Source: Tubiluchus corallicola
Taxonomy: Eukaryota > Priapulida > Priapulimorpha > Priapulimorphida > Tubiluchidae
Direction of reading: 5' to 3'
Length of the DNA stretch: 62,000 bases
NCBI GenBank assembly: GCA_030141605.1
Contig: JAQGDQ010000010.1
Span: forward strand, 497,501 to 559,500
Positions 46,926 through 59,686 of the stretch are shown here, in pieces. How positions within the stretch are numbered: the stretch's first letter is position 1; each line of letters begins with the position of its first letter. The notes under the pieces are model-generated. The model did not search any database. It saw only the letters and a program-made list of their open reading frames with translations, and was not told the origin of the DNA. A program made the position numbers and the translations under genes.

Positions 46926-49069
46926 ATTGCTAGCATGTCGTTTTAACAAACTAAAGCAGTTAATTAGGGTCAACCACCCAACTGCAAACCAACAGGTGCA
47001 AAAATATGATTCGGTATTACTGTAGCAAAACAATATAGTAACAAAAGGGTAAGTGTAGCAAAGTATTAAAGTTTTTCAACCTACGAGTAGGATGTAAACA
47101 TCACTGCTTTGTTTCCAAGGTGGCGACGCAAACATAAAACGAATATTTTAGCCCTGCAAATTTGACAAAATGTAGGTAAGAGATTTGTAAGTAAAAGATC
47201 ATCGCTCACAATAATATCATTGTCATTATCATCACCATCTCGTCGTCGTCGTAATTGTTATAATCATCATCATCGTCGTCGTCGTCGTCGCCATCATCTG
47301 ATAATTGTTAGATGAGATATCGGAAGCAGCAATATATAAATTAATACGTAAAATATATTGATATTCTACAGTAAATTTCGTGTGCAAATAGCCATATTCG
47401 TGTTACTGATACAAGCTAGTTTAAATCCGCTGACAACTAGGATGTTCATCCATTACATTATTTATTTGTAATACCACAGCAAGTAATAATCGTATTGCAG
47501 ACTGAAATGGCTTCTAATTATTTGCACCACCTGATTTAGTAGTCTCTCTGTGCTGGTTTATTAGGCGTTATGTGATAAGAAAGTCTGATTTAAAGCCAAC
47601 ACAGCATTTCCTCTTTCCTACCTGCAGGCATAAATTAATGACATCTCTGATCTAAACGTTTGTTACATTTTAAAAGTAGCTAAAATTTACACGATTTTGA
47701 CAGCTTCTGACATTAACTTATTACACGATGTTATCCGGTTATTTTTACATAATGAAAAACACTTTGGGAAACGTCACCGCCAAAGTACCTTGTACGGGAT
47801 GTTTTCATTCGCAGGGGTGCTTACAGAAGCGTCGTTAGGCTTATTTTTATTGGAAGTGTTGTTCATAAGTGCGTCGTAAGAATCGTTTGCGTTAGCAGGG
47901 CTTTTTACAAGTGCGATTTTATTGATGCAACGAGCCTGAATATTGGAAAAAAACTAAAGTACATTGCTACTGTGTAACATTTGGTGTATGACATGATATA
48001 CAAAAACTTGCCAGATTTAAAGTTTCAAATTCAAATTTCAAATTTACCGCTGTGCTCATGCATGAACTTGTTAAACATGTGCGCTACGTCACAACTGAAC
48101 ACCTCGTAACTGAGAGGTACAGCACCTGTTTTTGTGCAAGGCATTCCAAAAATATAGACGCTAGTGCCCATCGAAGTAGCGAATGGCGAAATGCGTATTA
48201 CATCATTATTCCTGTATAAGTGTAATTTGATTTGGTCAAACAAACAAACAAAAACTACATGCTTACGTACATACGTAACAACATTTGCCAATGATCAAAA
48301 TGCGGTTAACAGTTAGCAAACTGCGCCCAACTTAGGCGCTTAAGTTTTATTGTTTTATTACATTTTTATTACAAAGTAGCATATTTAGTTTTTTGTACGT
48401 TTTCTTGCCGTATTGTCCAGTCAATGTTTGACATTGTGTGATGCTTAAAAACAGTACAAAGCTATATATTTTCATGTGGAAAATCCGTCTACTGTTCGCA
48501 CATTCCCTGGACATATGCAACCCCTTCGAGATTCAACTTAATTCTTTTACTACACATCTACATAAGCGATTTCCATCCCTTTGAAGTTTATTTCTGCATT
48601 CGATCTCTTTACTCAAGCTTGTATTTTAATCATATTTAGAAGCGCACAATCTAATTACTGGGTGAAGTTATTGGCTCATTTCTGTTTTAGCAGAGAAATT
48701 CGGGAATTTTATTTTCGCATTTTTAGCTGTCCTTTGATTAATTTGGTGACGTCACATTCTAATTAAAACCACACATTATAACTATTCTTAAAACGATTAT
48801 AAATGTTCCCCATTTGGTAAGTTGGATGTGAGTAACATAAATGCAGTTTATTAAAGGATTTCTTGATGAGATTAGTCATTTCCAGGTTTTGAATCGGATA
48901 CAACTTCGTGAAAGAGAAAAAAAAGTGAAAAAGGCAGATTAAAATTGTGATCACTTGTATTACGATACAACTAAAAAATGCAAAAGCAGTATTAAATCAG
49001 AAATCTTACCAAGGGTAAAGTAACTAAGGCTACGTGGCATCTACAACGCCTTAAATTACTCCATGTTCA
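46926..49069. other. Unassigned DNA with a short trinucleotide tract
   Basis: At 47216-47300 there are TCATCATCG and CGTCGTCGTCG runs. Otherwise no recognised gene or element; the minus-strand 86-codon frame at 48031-48291 has no identifiable domain. Confidence 0.45.
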
Positions 49070-49140
49070 TGTACAACAATTAATAAAGATTGGTACATCT
49101 GTATTGTATTGTATTGTAATTGTATTGAATTAACGATACA
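49060..49140 (+). mobile_element. Possible retroelement 3' tail, (TATTG)n
   Basis: CAATTAATAAAGATTGG followed by GTATTGTATTGTATTGTAATTG looks like the polyadenylation-like end plus short tandem tail of a non-LTR element. No coding remnant is visible upstream. Confidence 0.35.
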
Positions 49141-49891
49141 ATGTAAAACCTAATGTCAACTTAAATATTAGATGTACTAATACAAACTTGTATACCATTC
49201 TGCATTCCAGGCTACGTAATTGATTCTTTTAAACAAAGTTAATTACCGAGACAACTAACTAGGTTAGCACAGTTATTGGCCACTAGAATAACCTATACTT
49301 TGACCGACCTAAACAAGTTCAGAAGATTAGACACAGTTAAAGAAATTTATCGAATAGTGAAAGTGAATTAATCTTAAATTAAGATAGGCCTGGGAAGCTC
49401 TACCCTTCGTACAAACGTGTTGCCCTAGCGTCACCTCGGGCAGGTTTTTAAGTAAAAGTTCAATATCTTTTTTGTGTTTGCGATTTTGTGGCAATTGTAA
49501 TTCAAAAGATCAAGTAAACATTTATTCTTTCTATAATTTAAATCCATGATATCCACAACTTGCCATGTTGCTTCAATATTTTGTTTCTCGTCTCAGGAAA
49601 AATTGTAGGCAAGTCTACAAAACCGATATACGGTACCAAATAAGTTAGTTAGCAGCACTGATACCGTTTTCTTAAACATGGCCCTGGTCCTAAAGGAAAA
49701 GATGTTTTTGGCCATTTTTCTCAATGCCACTATGTAAAAAAGTTGAATTTGTCAATATTCATCAATGGCCATCGAATGACTGTGGTGTTTTTGATCCCCA
49801 GAAATTGTTGGATATGTAATTTGGTCAGATTATGCCATATTGAATTTAGACACGATTGAAAGATATCTATAAGTGGCAGATGCCAGGAAGC
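49141..49891. other. Unassigned DNA
   Basis: No recognised gene, RNA or mobile element. Confidence 0.5.
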
Positions 49892-50341
49892 TTAAAGGGG
49901 AAGAAAAGAAATAGCAATTTTAAAGTATTTCCCAAAAACTTTCACACTAAGTTATATTACTTAGCCCTTCTAAATTACGCTTACCAGCTTGATCACCATA
50001 TTTAAATAGAAAATAAAAATAGGAAAAATGTTGCTGAAAAACTTTCCCAGTGTGAATGACTCACCAAAAATGTTATTGACGCGATACATAAATTTCTAAT
50101 TTTGCTTAGTTAGTGAAAATGTGTCTACGAATGTTCTGATTATTTTTTCAAATTTTACACAATGTTATTTACGCTTTTTCAAATAACTTACCGTTGAAAT
50201 GGTTGTGCGTAACGGTCGTCGCGATAGCCTAAATTTACACGTTTTCTAAGGCGTTACTGTTAAGGCAGCATATAAGTGATATAAAATTCCAAAGACGAAT
50301 TTTTTAAGTTTATTTACGAAGGGTGTTTTCTTGTACTTTAA
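49892..50341 (+). mobile_element. TTAA-bounded mini-element, copy B (most complete)
   Basis: Starts TTAAAGGGGAAGAAAAG and ends TTTTCTTGTACTTTAA, so TTAA flanks both sides and the inner ends form imperfect inverted repeats (AGGGGAAGAAAA against AGTACAAGAAAA). At 450 bp it is the reference for the family. No coding frame of note; it depends on a transposase supplied elsewhere. Confidence 0.85.
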
Positions 50342-51529
50342 AGCTTTCATATATAACTTTCACAGCATAATCATGGCAAAACTATCTGAATTGAAAGTTA
50401 ACGTGAAATGTCTGGCTCAACAAACACCAAGTAAGATCGTCGATCAAAGATTTAACACGACAATCTTCTTACTAGCCAGATATCATCTATATTACCTTGT
50501 CCAATTAAGATGAAAAATTACTGACGTTACTTAAAGATAGTATGACATGAAAAACGAATTTTCTAACATGTGGAGAATAAAATGCATCACAGACCGCTCT
50601 TTGTCAACATTCTTGTCGCGTGCAATATTCACTGATTTTTGTACAAATTTGTTGACACGTGACTTAGCATTAGTGACGTCTACCTATGCGCACCAAGTCA
50701 AAATTCAGAACCCTGAGCTTACAGTGGTGAACTGCTGATGCATTATGCTGACGCCATAGAAACCTGGTGCGACTGAGTAAACGCGTCTGCTCTATTAACG
50801 TGAAGTCATTTGCCAACAGACATGCGTAAAAACAAATTTTATATCTGCCAACGACGTGAAACATTACCAGTTTTGTAATTCTGTTCTCATTGTTTTTATT
50901 TTTTCCTTCACACGTTTTCCTGACACGACATCATATTGTCTTCGGGCAATTCCTCAACAGTCCAAAGTAGTCACTGAAATGTAGTGTTTTAAAGTATTTG
51001 CACAAAAAATTGAAAATTTGGAGCTAACTAGGTACGAGTGTAATGTTTGGATTATACTGCCGATTTTCTAGTTTTGATAAATAAAATTTCAGTAGAATAA
51101 AACGATGTTGCAGCGTTCATCCGTTCAAAACCTGCCATCAAAACATTCTAAATTTTAAGACACGATTTTCAGATGGTGGCCATGAAGTGTAGAGAAAATC
51201 AATGGAACTTCAGCAATGGCTGCCTCAATTGATAAATGAAGCTCGAATAGCCTAGCTAATGAAGACTCATAAAGGCAATAAAACTGAATGAATTCCATTA
51301 CAAATCCGCGAGATGACCGCTGGATGTTTAGCACGAGACTATGCCTGGTCCAGTCCGGTTCATTCCTATTTGACAAAAAGTTTGTTCTAATTTTCACATT
51401 TTGGCTCCTCGATGCCTAACTTAATAATGAAATTCTTAAAGGGGTCACCTAATGGTCAGTCATCCATTCACTGAACAGCTTTGGCTTAGCTTTAGCCTAA
51501 CGCTTAATTAAATGAAGGAGGAAGGTGCT
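50342..51529. other. Unassigned DNA
   Basis: Short frames only (50331-50864, 51155-51397), without recognised domains. Confidence 0.5.
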
Positions 51530-51620
51530 GAAAGATAGCGAGTCAACCAAGATTCGAAACCAGAACCTTCCATTTACAGCACGGACGCTCTCCCGACTGA
51601 GCTACCAACTAACATGGCAG
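51530..51620 (-). mobile_element. tRNA-like head of a SINE or decayed tRNA-Thr copy
   Basis: On the minus strand: GGTAGCTCAGTCGGGAGAG (box A), an anticodon-like arm TCCGT-GCTGTAA-ATGGA (loop anticodon TGT, threonine-like) and TGGTTTCGAATC (box B). The D arm and anticodon arm can fold, but the T stem is weak and no acceptor-stem pairing is apparent. It is better read as a SINE head or pseudogene than a working tRNA gene. Confidence 0.55.
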
Positions 51621-52591
51621 AACAGGTCAAAATTCTCATGCAGTCAATCACAACTACCGCCAGTGAAACTTAATATAAACTGTTCGACAAACATATCTGC
51701 CGTTGCGTTAAGGCAAGTTATAGATTAGTCTGATTAGATTTATTAAATTTAAAAGTGCTGTTCATACTGGAAGCAAACAATGGCTGTTTTCTGTTGAAAC
51801 CAGTCTGTTTCTCTCTCCACGGTTTTCCCATAAAAGATGGTTCCCATGGACCGGTATAGATATTTAAATAGAAATTTTGAACCAACAACATTTCACTTAA
51901 AAACCGCAGCGATCTTTCAGAATTCGAACCACATCTTTTATTAACCAACTAAGGGCACCTTATTCAATACATTTTTACATTCAGTACATTTATGTATTGG
52001 GTTTTCTGCTTTCAAAAAATGTTTTAATGCTACTTATAAATTCAACATATTTCAAACAGCTACAGCCCAAATAAAAGCTGGTAAGCTTTTACCGCCGACG
52101 CTTAGTAAAACATTTCGTGATAGCAGTCATAATGCACGAAGTCAAAATGGCATTTAAAGCTAATTAAGCATGATCTCAGAGACAAAAGGCGCAGTAATAG
52201 TTTTTCCTTTTAACAAAAATCAACGACGCAAATGTTCGATAAATATTACGAAGAGTAACGAAATGTCACGTGGTTTGGTCACGTGATAAACAGCTGCGGG
52301 AAGCCCAGTAATTGCAGGATGGTTTGCTGGCACGCTCTTTCGCTTACACGCTTGGACTAACCCATTACACTCGAAGCAGCAGATTTTGGCTGTTTTTTCT
52401 GATTATATAAAATTGCGTAATGTGCTTTGCCGCAAAATTCTTGAATAAGTTTAATGATCTGCCACGCACCATTGACGTCATACGTACCCATACAAGGCAT
52501 ATCGCGTACTTTACAGGAGTTCTTGTGATACAGAACTCAACGAGGCTGCATGTTGTCTCATTCAAGTAAAGGTTAATACAGTCATATAGGC
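51621..52591. other. Unassigned DNA
   Basis: No gene recognised. A box B-like word TTCGAACCA near 51922 has no partner box A. Confidence 0.45.
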
Positions 52592-53506
52592 TTAAAGGGG
52601 AAGAAAAGCAAATTTTGAAGTATACAAATTTTGAACATTCTATACAAAGTTATTATATTCATCATTACGCTTACCTGTTTGAAAAACTTATGTAATTGAA
52701 AAGAAAGTTTTCAATAATTTAATATTTCGCGCCTATTGGTAAAAGTCAGTGAATTGCCATCCTAGCACTGGCGTATTTTACAGACTGCCCCCCAAATTTT
52801 CAAAGAATTCGGGCAAAACTGACGCCCAAATTCGGGCAGAACTGCCCTTTATATTTTCAGAAAATAGTTTTTTCAACTTCGAAATTGATAATTTTTTCAG
52901 ATTTCAATCGTCATCGCCTTCTTTTTTCGTGGAATTCAAATATGGCCCGAATCTTGAGAGAGTAATATTTATGCCATGCACCTGGACGCCCGAATCTTGA
53001 CCTCACAGGAGGCGTCATCCGCGCCGACGCCCGGTCCAGGCCGACAGTGAGAGTGGTCTGAAAACAACTAGCATTCGCGAAATTGAGAAGATACTAGTCG
53101 CTGGGTTCTCTGCAGGTCTCCGATCGCTTCCTACATTTCAATAATGGCTAATAAATAATGTTGAACAGCTTCACGAGTTCAGTCTTATGTCATCAGAAAT
53201 GACGCCTTTTTGTATTCGCTATCTGGAACTTAGTAAGGTTGTACTTGTTGAAACGGGGATCTAAAAATCGGGTGAAATTCTAAGAATTCGGGCAAAGAAT
53301 CCTTGCCCCCCCCCCCCAAAAAAAAAATTAAAGGACCCTGTACGCCTGTGCATCCTAGTATGCACCACTGACTCACCAAAAACACATTGTTGATTTTTTG
53401 ATAGTATAAAATAATTTGCACGTTTGCTTAGTTAGTAAAGTGAGTGCTACGAATGTTCTGGTTATTTTTTCAAACTTGACGCAATGTAGGGGCAAATAAG
53501 CTTTAA
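52592..53506 (+). mobile_element. TTAA-family mini-element, copy D, split by a hAT insertion
   Basis: Starts TTAAAGGGGAAGAAAAGC like copy B and runs through the GCGCCTATTGG block to 52765. It is interrupted by a 585-bp insertion and resumes with CCACTGACTCACCAAAAA at 53364. The 3' end is shortened: it passes from the GAATGTTCTGGTTATTTTTTCAAA region directly to CTTTAA at 53501-53506. Copies A, B and E preserve the uninterrupted sequence. Confidence 0.8.
52766..53350. mobile_element. Non-autonomous hAT element, 585 bp, with 8-bp target duplication
   Basis: Flanked on both sides by CATCCTAG (52758-52765 and 53351-53358), an 8-bp target-site duplication as made by hAT transposases. Termini are CACTGGCGTA (52766-52775) and, inverted, CACAGGCGTA (53341-53350), nine of ten positions matching and close to the CA(G)TGGCGTA ends of many hAT elements. 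AGAATTCGGGCAAA words occur near both ends. Sister copies of the host element lack the insertion. There is no transposase; the frame at 52749-53000 is incidental. Confidence 0.85.
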
Positions 53507-53617
53507 GGTAGAGGTAAATAATAACTGAGAAATTGTCATCTATCTCAAAACTATCTCTTTTTAATGTGTCACGTATAATGAAAAACGATAGACCTCTAAT
53601 GTATTAATGTATCATCT

Positions 53618-54654
<1,037 letters not shown>

Positions 54655-54825
54655 TATAAGTGTTGTTGTTGTTTTGATGGTACACGTTGCTGAATTATGA
54701 AACCAATTCCAAAGAACAGGAAATGTGAAACGCTTTACAAGGCCTGGCATCGAACCAGGGCTTTCGGATAAGAAGGCCAACGCCATAACCAGTAAACCGC
54801 CACTGTATTTCCCAGTAATCGTGAC
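54655..54825 (-). mobile_element. tRNA-headed SINE, family 2
   Basis: On the minus strand: a box A-like GGTTTACTGGTTATGGCG, then box B-like CCTGGTTCGATGCCAGG, a perfect T-arm-like palindrome. The body CTTTGTAAAG-type word is followed by TTTCACATTTCCTGTTCTTTGG and the tail is (CAA)n at about 54660-54675. Lies head-to-tail with a second copy 150 bases downstream. Confidence 0.7.
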
Positions 54826-54959
54826 GGTTCAAAGTTCATCCCATATAGCTGGACTATCATTTCGGCATTTCCAATATTAGATCGCTCACGCGAGAGTGAT
54901 TTAACCAATTAGGTGATATTTTGTTTAATTAATTTTGAGCCTAAAATTTCCATAGGTAA

Positions 54960-55105
54960 TTAATCAAGATTTGTCAAGATTATTATTAATGTGAAACCCG
55001 AAATACAAGAAATATGAAAAGTTAGACACAGCCTGGATTTGAACCTGAACCTTCGGTTTACAAGGCGGACACTATAACCTCTAGGCAAGTGTTTTCCAGT
55101 GATCA
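54960..55105 (-). mobile_element. tRNA-headed SINE, family 2
   Basis: On the minus strand: box A-like TGCCTAGAGGTTATAG, an anticodon-loop-like CCTTGTAAACC, box B-like AGGTTCAAATCCAGGC, the body CATATTTCTTGTATTTCGG and the end CACATTAATAATAATC, which matches the end of the plus-strand copy at 18425-18600. Confidence 0.75.
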
Positions 55106-55439
55106 AGACAGCTTTATTCCTGTCTTCAGGTTCCATATTAAAATACAATTAATTGTGGGTCTGTTCTATCATTAATTTTGTTGTTGCCGTCGTTGCGTTG
55201 CAATTCTGCTGCTGCTGTTGTTTTTATTGTTGTTGTTGTTGATAATGTTTGCGTTGTCACGAGAGATCAATGCACCTGTTGAGTCATCTTGATTTCCTTT
55301 AATTGCTTTAGCAGTAATTTCACACTTTTCTCGCGACCTTCTTCACTTAGTGTGCCGCTTTTTGTAAAGACCTGCGTTAAATCTGTTTCGCATTATCTGG
55401 GTTAAGCGCTAAAAGCTTCCTACATGTATAACCTTGAAT
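55106..55439. other. Unassigned DNA with TTG-rich patch
   Basis: Short TGTTGTTGTTG and GCTGCTGCTG runs near 55206-55245; otherwise no recognised feature. Confidence 0.5.
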
Positions 55440-55625
55440 ACATTGCTCGCGGGAATAGGACTCGGGTTCCTCTTTTTGATGTAGCGGCTTGTAACTTAGA
55501 AGCTGCTCTGTAGTCGTGGTAAGAGACCTCCATCTCGTTACCAACTGATACCTTGTATCAGTATTAGAAGACTGTAGTCATTCTTCTGCAATGAACTGTA
55601 CATTAATGAATTGAATTGAATTTGA
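55440..55625 (+). mobile_element. Possible retroelement 3' tail, (TTGAA)n
   Basis: A GC-richer stretch ending TGAACTGTACATTAATGAAT followed by TGAATTGAATTTGAATTT. The abrupt short-repeat end resembles a LINE or SINE 3' terminus; no coding remnant recognised. Confidence 0.3.
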
Positions 55626-57030
55626 ATTTAAACATTTCTTTCAGAATTTCTTCCATAATCCATATAAAACCCGTAGCTAAATAAAACGTACAAAATAAAA
55701 CATATAGCACTGTACATTAATTAGTAAAACATTCCACTACATACAGCACATACAATCACCGCCTCCCGCTGGACATTTTGTTCACGTTTGCATTATATGC
55801 AATAAAGCATCAGTAATTTAAAAGTAACACTAAAAGTGTACATATATACAATAAAATGTGGGGGGGGCAGTTATACTAAAAGACGTGATGGCCCGTCCAA
55901 CATACATAAAATTTTCAGTCAGTCCTGGTAAATTTTTGATTGAGTGCACAAAGTGAACCGCTCGCAACTATTATACTTATCATTCAATAACAATAATATC
56001 AATTTCTGGATAGCAAATAAATTCCCGAAAGAGTGTCGAACTATTTTTGCATTCTTGCGTTGCTTTTTGTTTTTCTTTTTTCGAAACCTTTTGCCAAATA
56101 CAAGTCATACTCTAAGCCTCCGATAGCAAGCAGTGGAGGCCCTTCACGCTTACTTTATTAGCAATCACTTTATTTGTTTATCTGTCATTTTGCTACAGCT
56201 ATTTTCAAGAAAGCATGAAAGCACTATCATCAAAATTTGGCCAGTTTTTGCAGGTAAGTCAACAACACCCTTTAACAAAACATATGAGTACGAATAATTT
56301 TATTTCTATAGTGGCTTAACTAAATACCTTGCAAGCTTTCTTGCTCTCATATTGAACGTGACGGAGATCTGTGCCGTGTTTGTCTACTTGCTCAACGCTC
56401 GTTAAAGAGACCTCACGTCATATTTTAAAGCAAATACGAGCGCTTTTTGAAAGCGTATAACCTGATTAAGAAGTAATTTTGAAGAGCTGCTTATCAAAAA
56501 TAATTAACAGTTTAGCCATAGAGCGTGTAACTAAAAATAGCCTCTTTCATCAAAAAGTTTTAAAATGACAGACAGTTTTCAGAGTTTGAAAATGGTGCAG
56601 CAAAAAAGTTGCTTCTGGCATTTCCTTTCAAATGGGTTTCACTGCGTATCTTAATAGCTTTCAAACATAAGAAACATAATGTAATCAAATCTACTACATG
56701 GTGAGATCTTCTCGCTTTTTCAAAGATGATTATTTTCGTAAGAAATTTTCGCTATATCGTTGAGAACTGAAATGATTCAGCATACGATAAAAATAAATAT
56801 CTTTAGAAATTCCTGGATTATGGCTATAGATTACTAGAAACCGGTACTCTATTCATAGAAACTAGGAAAGAACGAAGCTGTAAAGTATAACATTTTAGAT
56901 CGGAATTAAGTGAAAATGAAGATTGTTAGTTAGGACACAACGGGACACCCGAACATTTTAGATATTTCATTGCATTTTAGTTAGTGCACATTCACGGAAA
57001 TTTTACACGCACTGCTATACTATAACTGTA
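55626..57030. other. Unassigned DNA
   Basis: No recognised gene. A seven-to-eight base G run lies at about 55860. Confidence 0.5.
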
Positions 57031-57895
57031 CTATGCTATGCTATGCTATGCTACGCTACACTACGCTACACTACGCTACACTACGCTACACTACGCTACA
57101 CTACGCTACACTACACTACACTACACTACACTACACTACACTACACTACACTACACTACACTACACTACACTACACTACACTACACTACACTACACCACA
57201 CTACACTGTGCTATGCTATGCTATGCTATGCTATGCTATGCTATGCTATGCTATGCTATGCTATGCCATGCCATGCCATGCCATGCCATGCCATGCCATG
57301 CCATACCATGCCATACTGTGCCGTGCCTTGTTATGCCGTACCGCACCGCACTGCACCATGCAATGCCATACTATGCCATGCCATGCCATGCCATGCCATG
57401 CCATGCCATACCATACCATACCATACCATACCATACCATACCATGCCATGCCATGCCATGCCATGCCATACCATACCATACCATACCATACCATACCATA
57501 CCATACCATACTATACTATACTATGCTATGCTATGCTGTGCCATGCAGTACCGTGCTATGCCATGCCATGCCATGCCATGCCATACCACACCATGCTATA
57601 CTATGCTGTACTGTACAGTACAATACTATACTATGCTATGCTATGTTAGGCTATGCTATGCTCCGCTACGCTACACTATATTACACTACACTACACTACA
57701 CTACACTACACTACACTACACTACACTACACTACACTACACTACACGACACGACACGACACGACACGACACGACACGACACGACACGACACGACACCACA
57801 CCACACCACACCACACCACACCACACCACACCACACCACACCACACCACACCACACCACACTACACTACACTACACTACACTACACTACACTACA
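57031..57895 (+). repeat. Pentanucleotide array, 173 units in one register
   Basis: Every five bases from 57031 to 57895 form a unit of the type C(T/C)A(T/C)(G/A), with no insertion or deletion seen. Blocks in order: CTATG; alternating CTACG/CTACA; CTACA; CTATG (57211-57265); CCATG; a more mixed centre with CCATA, CTGTG and CCGTG; further CCATG/CCATA blocks; CTATA/CTATG; CTACA; CGACA; CCACA; CTACA. Most variants are transitions; CGACA is the main transversion. The three long Leu/Cys/Tyr/His/Thr frames exist because few of these units create stops. Not coding. Confidence 0.97.
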
Positions 57896-58068
57896 GAGTG
57901 CTTAATTAATGTATTCATGACATGTCTTCCGCGAATACTACTGCAGTAAACTCTGTTGAAAACTGCTTTACTTTCTGAGTATTTTGTAATTATCAGATAC
58001 CCTTCCAATGCTAATCTGCAGACAAAGTTCTATGGTATTTTGTTTACAAGTAGCCCTTAATGAAGTCC

Positions 58069-58558
58069 TTAAAGCACGAGAAAACGCTCTTCATAAATAA
58101 AGCCTAAAATTCATACTAAATTTTTGCATCACTTACTTTCTTACTGCACGCAAAACGCTGTATAAACACTGTGAATTTAAACTCCCTTGCTGACGGTTAG
58201 GCGCAACCATTTTGACGATAATTCGTTTGAAACCATTTTAGATTATATTGCATAAAGCTCGAAAAAAAATCAAGGTATTCGTAGGACACTTTTTTCTAAC
58301 TTAGAGAAAATTTAAATTACTTTATGTTGTCAAGAAGATCAATAGTGTGCTTTTGGTGAATCAGTGGTGGAAACTGGGATGGCGATGCAGTGGCATTTTC
58401 CCAGTTCACGCGAGCGAAAATAAGAATTATGAATTATATTAATTTCCTTTTCCATTTAACGTGTGTCTTTCTTACAGGTAATCATAATGCCAAGTAATAA
58501 AACATTGTAAGGGCTGTTTTTGAAATACACTTTTAAATTCCCTTTTCTTCCTCTTTAA
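58069..58558 (-). mobile_element. TTAA-bounded mini-element, copy C
   Basis: On the minus strand it starts TTAAAGAGGAAGAAAAGG and ends GCGTTTTCTCGTGCTTTAA, with TTAA at 58555-58558 and 58069-58072. The interior (CTCTTCATAAATAAAG, TTTGCATCACTTAC, AACGCTGTATAAA) matches copy A base for base over long stretches. About 490 bp, non-coding. Confidence 0.85.
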
Positions 58559-59543
58559 TGGTCATTCTTCCTTACCAAAGAACGGCATCGCGTTCGTGCC
58601 TTGCAGACCGCACGCCAAAGTATGTACAAAATTTGTGTCCTATTCTTTAAAGTTATTATTACACGAAAAGAGCTAGTGCATCTTTAAGCTGCACATTTTG
58701 ACTGTTTTGAGCTTTAAGTCTTGAGCTGCTTGAAAACTTTTTATCAGAAACAGAAATTTTCTTTTTCTGTTTTACGTTTCCGCTTATAAATTGATAAAAT
58801 TATAAAGCATTTACGGAAAGTTAGTGTTGACACAGGCGAAGTAAAAATGAAAGACTTGCTAATTACCTAATACGGTAATAACTCCTATAATGCATAACAT
58901 ATGGCTCATAAGCTTCTTATTCGGAAAAGCTCAAGATCTGAATGTATGAAGTTTTGAAGTCGGAGGCATATAATGCGCCATTGAGAATCAACCAAAAGAA
59001 AATAGATGACGCTGCACATCTGTGGTTTCACACACATCTGAGGATGTGTCTCTGATGTGAGCTGTTAGTGTTTATATGTGTGGTAAAAGTGTGTTGTTCT
59101 TGTACTTATATTATGATATAAGTATATTATTTGTCTGTGTGTGATTGAAGCCACAATGTATTTAACCATATCTTCAACTGACTCGCTGTAAAATTATTGC
59201 CTCTAAATGTCGTATAGTACCCGCAGGCGCATCTGGAACTTTATCTTACGCTCATTTAGTCCCTCCATTGTCTTTAGAAAGTGCTTTAGTATTATTTAGA
59301 CCGCACAAGTATTACGTGTATAGTCTTAAACATTTGGAAGTCTCATAAAACAAAGGTATAGCTATGTTATTTAGCTAACCATATGATTTTGCTCTGCTAG
59401 AAGTATGTGTGTGAATCTTGACACACAATATTTTGACGTATAATTTGCATATTCTGTCAGAAGCAGAGTTATAACTTTCAGCAATGCTCTTGTGAGTGGT
59501 GTTGTAAATAGTGACTGCTTGTTTTATTCAAAATTAGAAAGGA
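58559..59543. other. Unassigned DNA
   Basis: No gene. Two small palindromes: a 9-bp stem TACTTATAT/ATATAAGTA at 59103-59124 and ACACATC/GATGTGT near 59031-59048. Confidence 0.5.
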
Positions 59544-59686
59544 GTTTACAATTCCCCACACAATTTAAATTCCCTAAACCTAGCCCTAGTTTTAGCACTA
59601 ACCCTTACCTAACCCAACCCTAACCCTGACCCTAATTCCTATGCGCTTCGCGAACTAGTTTCTTGTGTGTGTGTGAAATTGTAAAC
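59544..59686 (+). mobile_element. Foldback element enclosing telomere-like CCCTAA repeats
   Basis: The outer arms GTTTACAATTCCCCACACAA (59544-59563) and, ending at 59686, TGTGTGTGTGAAATTGTAAAC are imperfect inverted repeats with a perfect 10-bp outer stem GTTTACAATT/AATTGTAAAC. Between them, 59572-59638 is a degenerate run of CCCTAA-type units (CCCTAAACCTAGCCCTAG, AACCCAACCCTAACCCTG). CCCTAA is the complement of the TTAGGG telomere repeat used by most animals. No coding capacity. It may be a small inverted-repeat element that carries telomere-like DNA, or interstitial telomeric sequence caught in a hairpin. Confidence 0.65.

Noticed and set aside
51530-51620. A functional tRNA-Thr (TGT) gene on the minus strand
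   Set aside because: The promoter boxes and anticodon arm are visible, but no acceptor-stem pairing and only a weak T stem; best read as a SINE head or pseudogene.
57033-57949. Frames of up to 290 codons rich in Cys, Tyr, His, Thr and Met
   Set aside because: They are pentanucleotide-repeat translations, present in all three plus frames at once; no non-repeat protein segment is attached.
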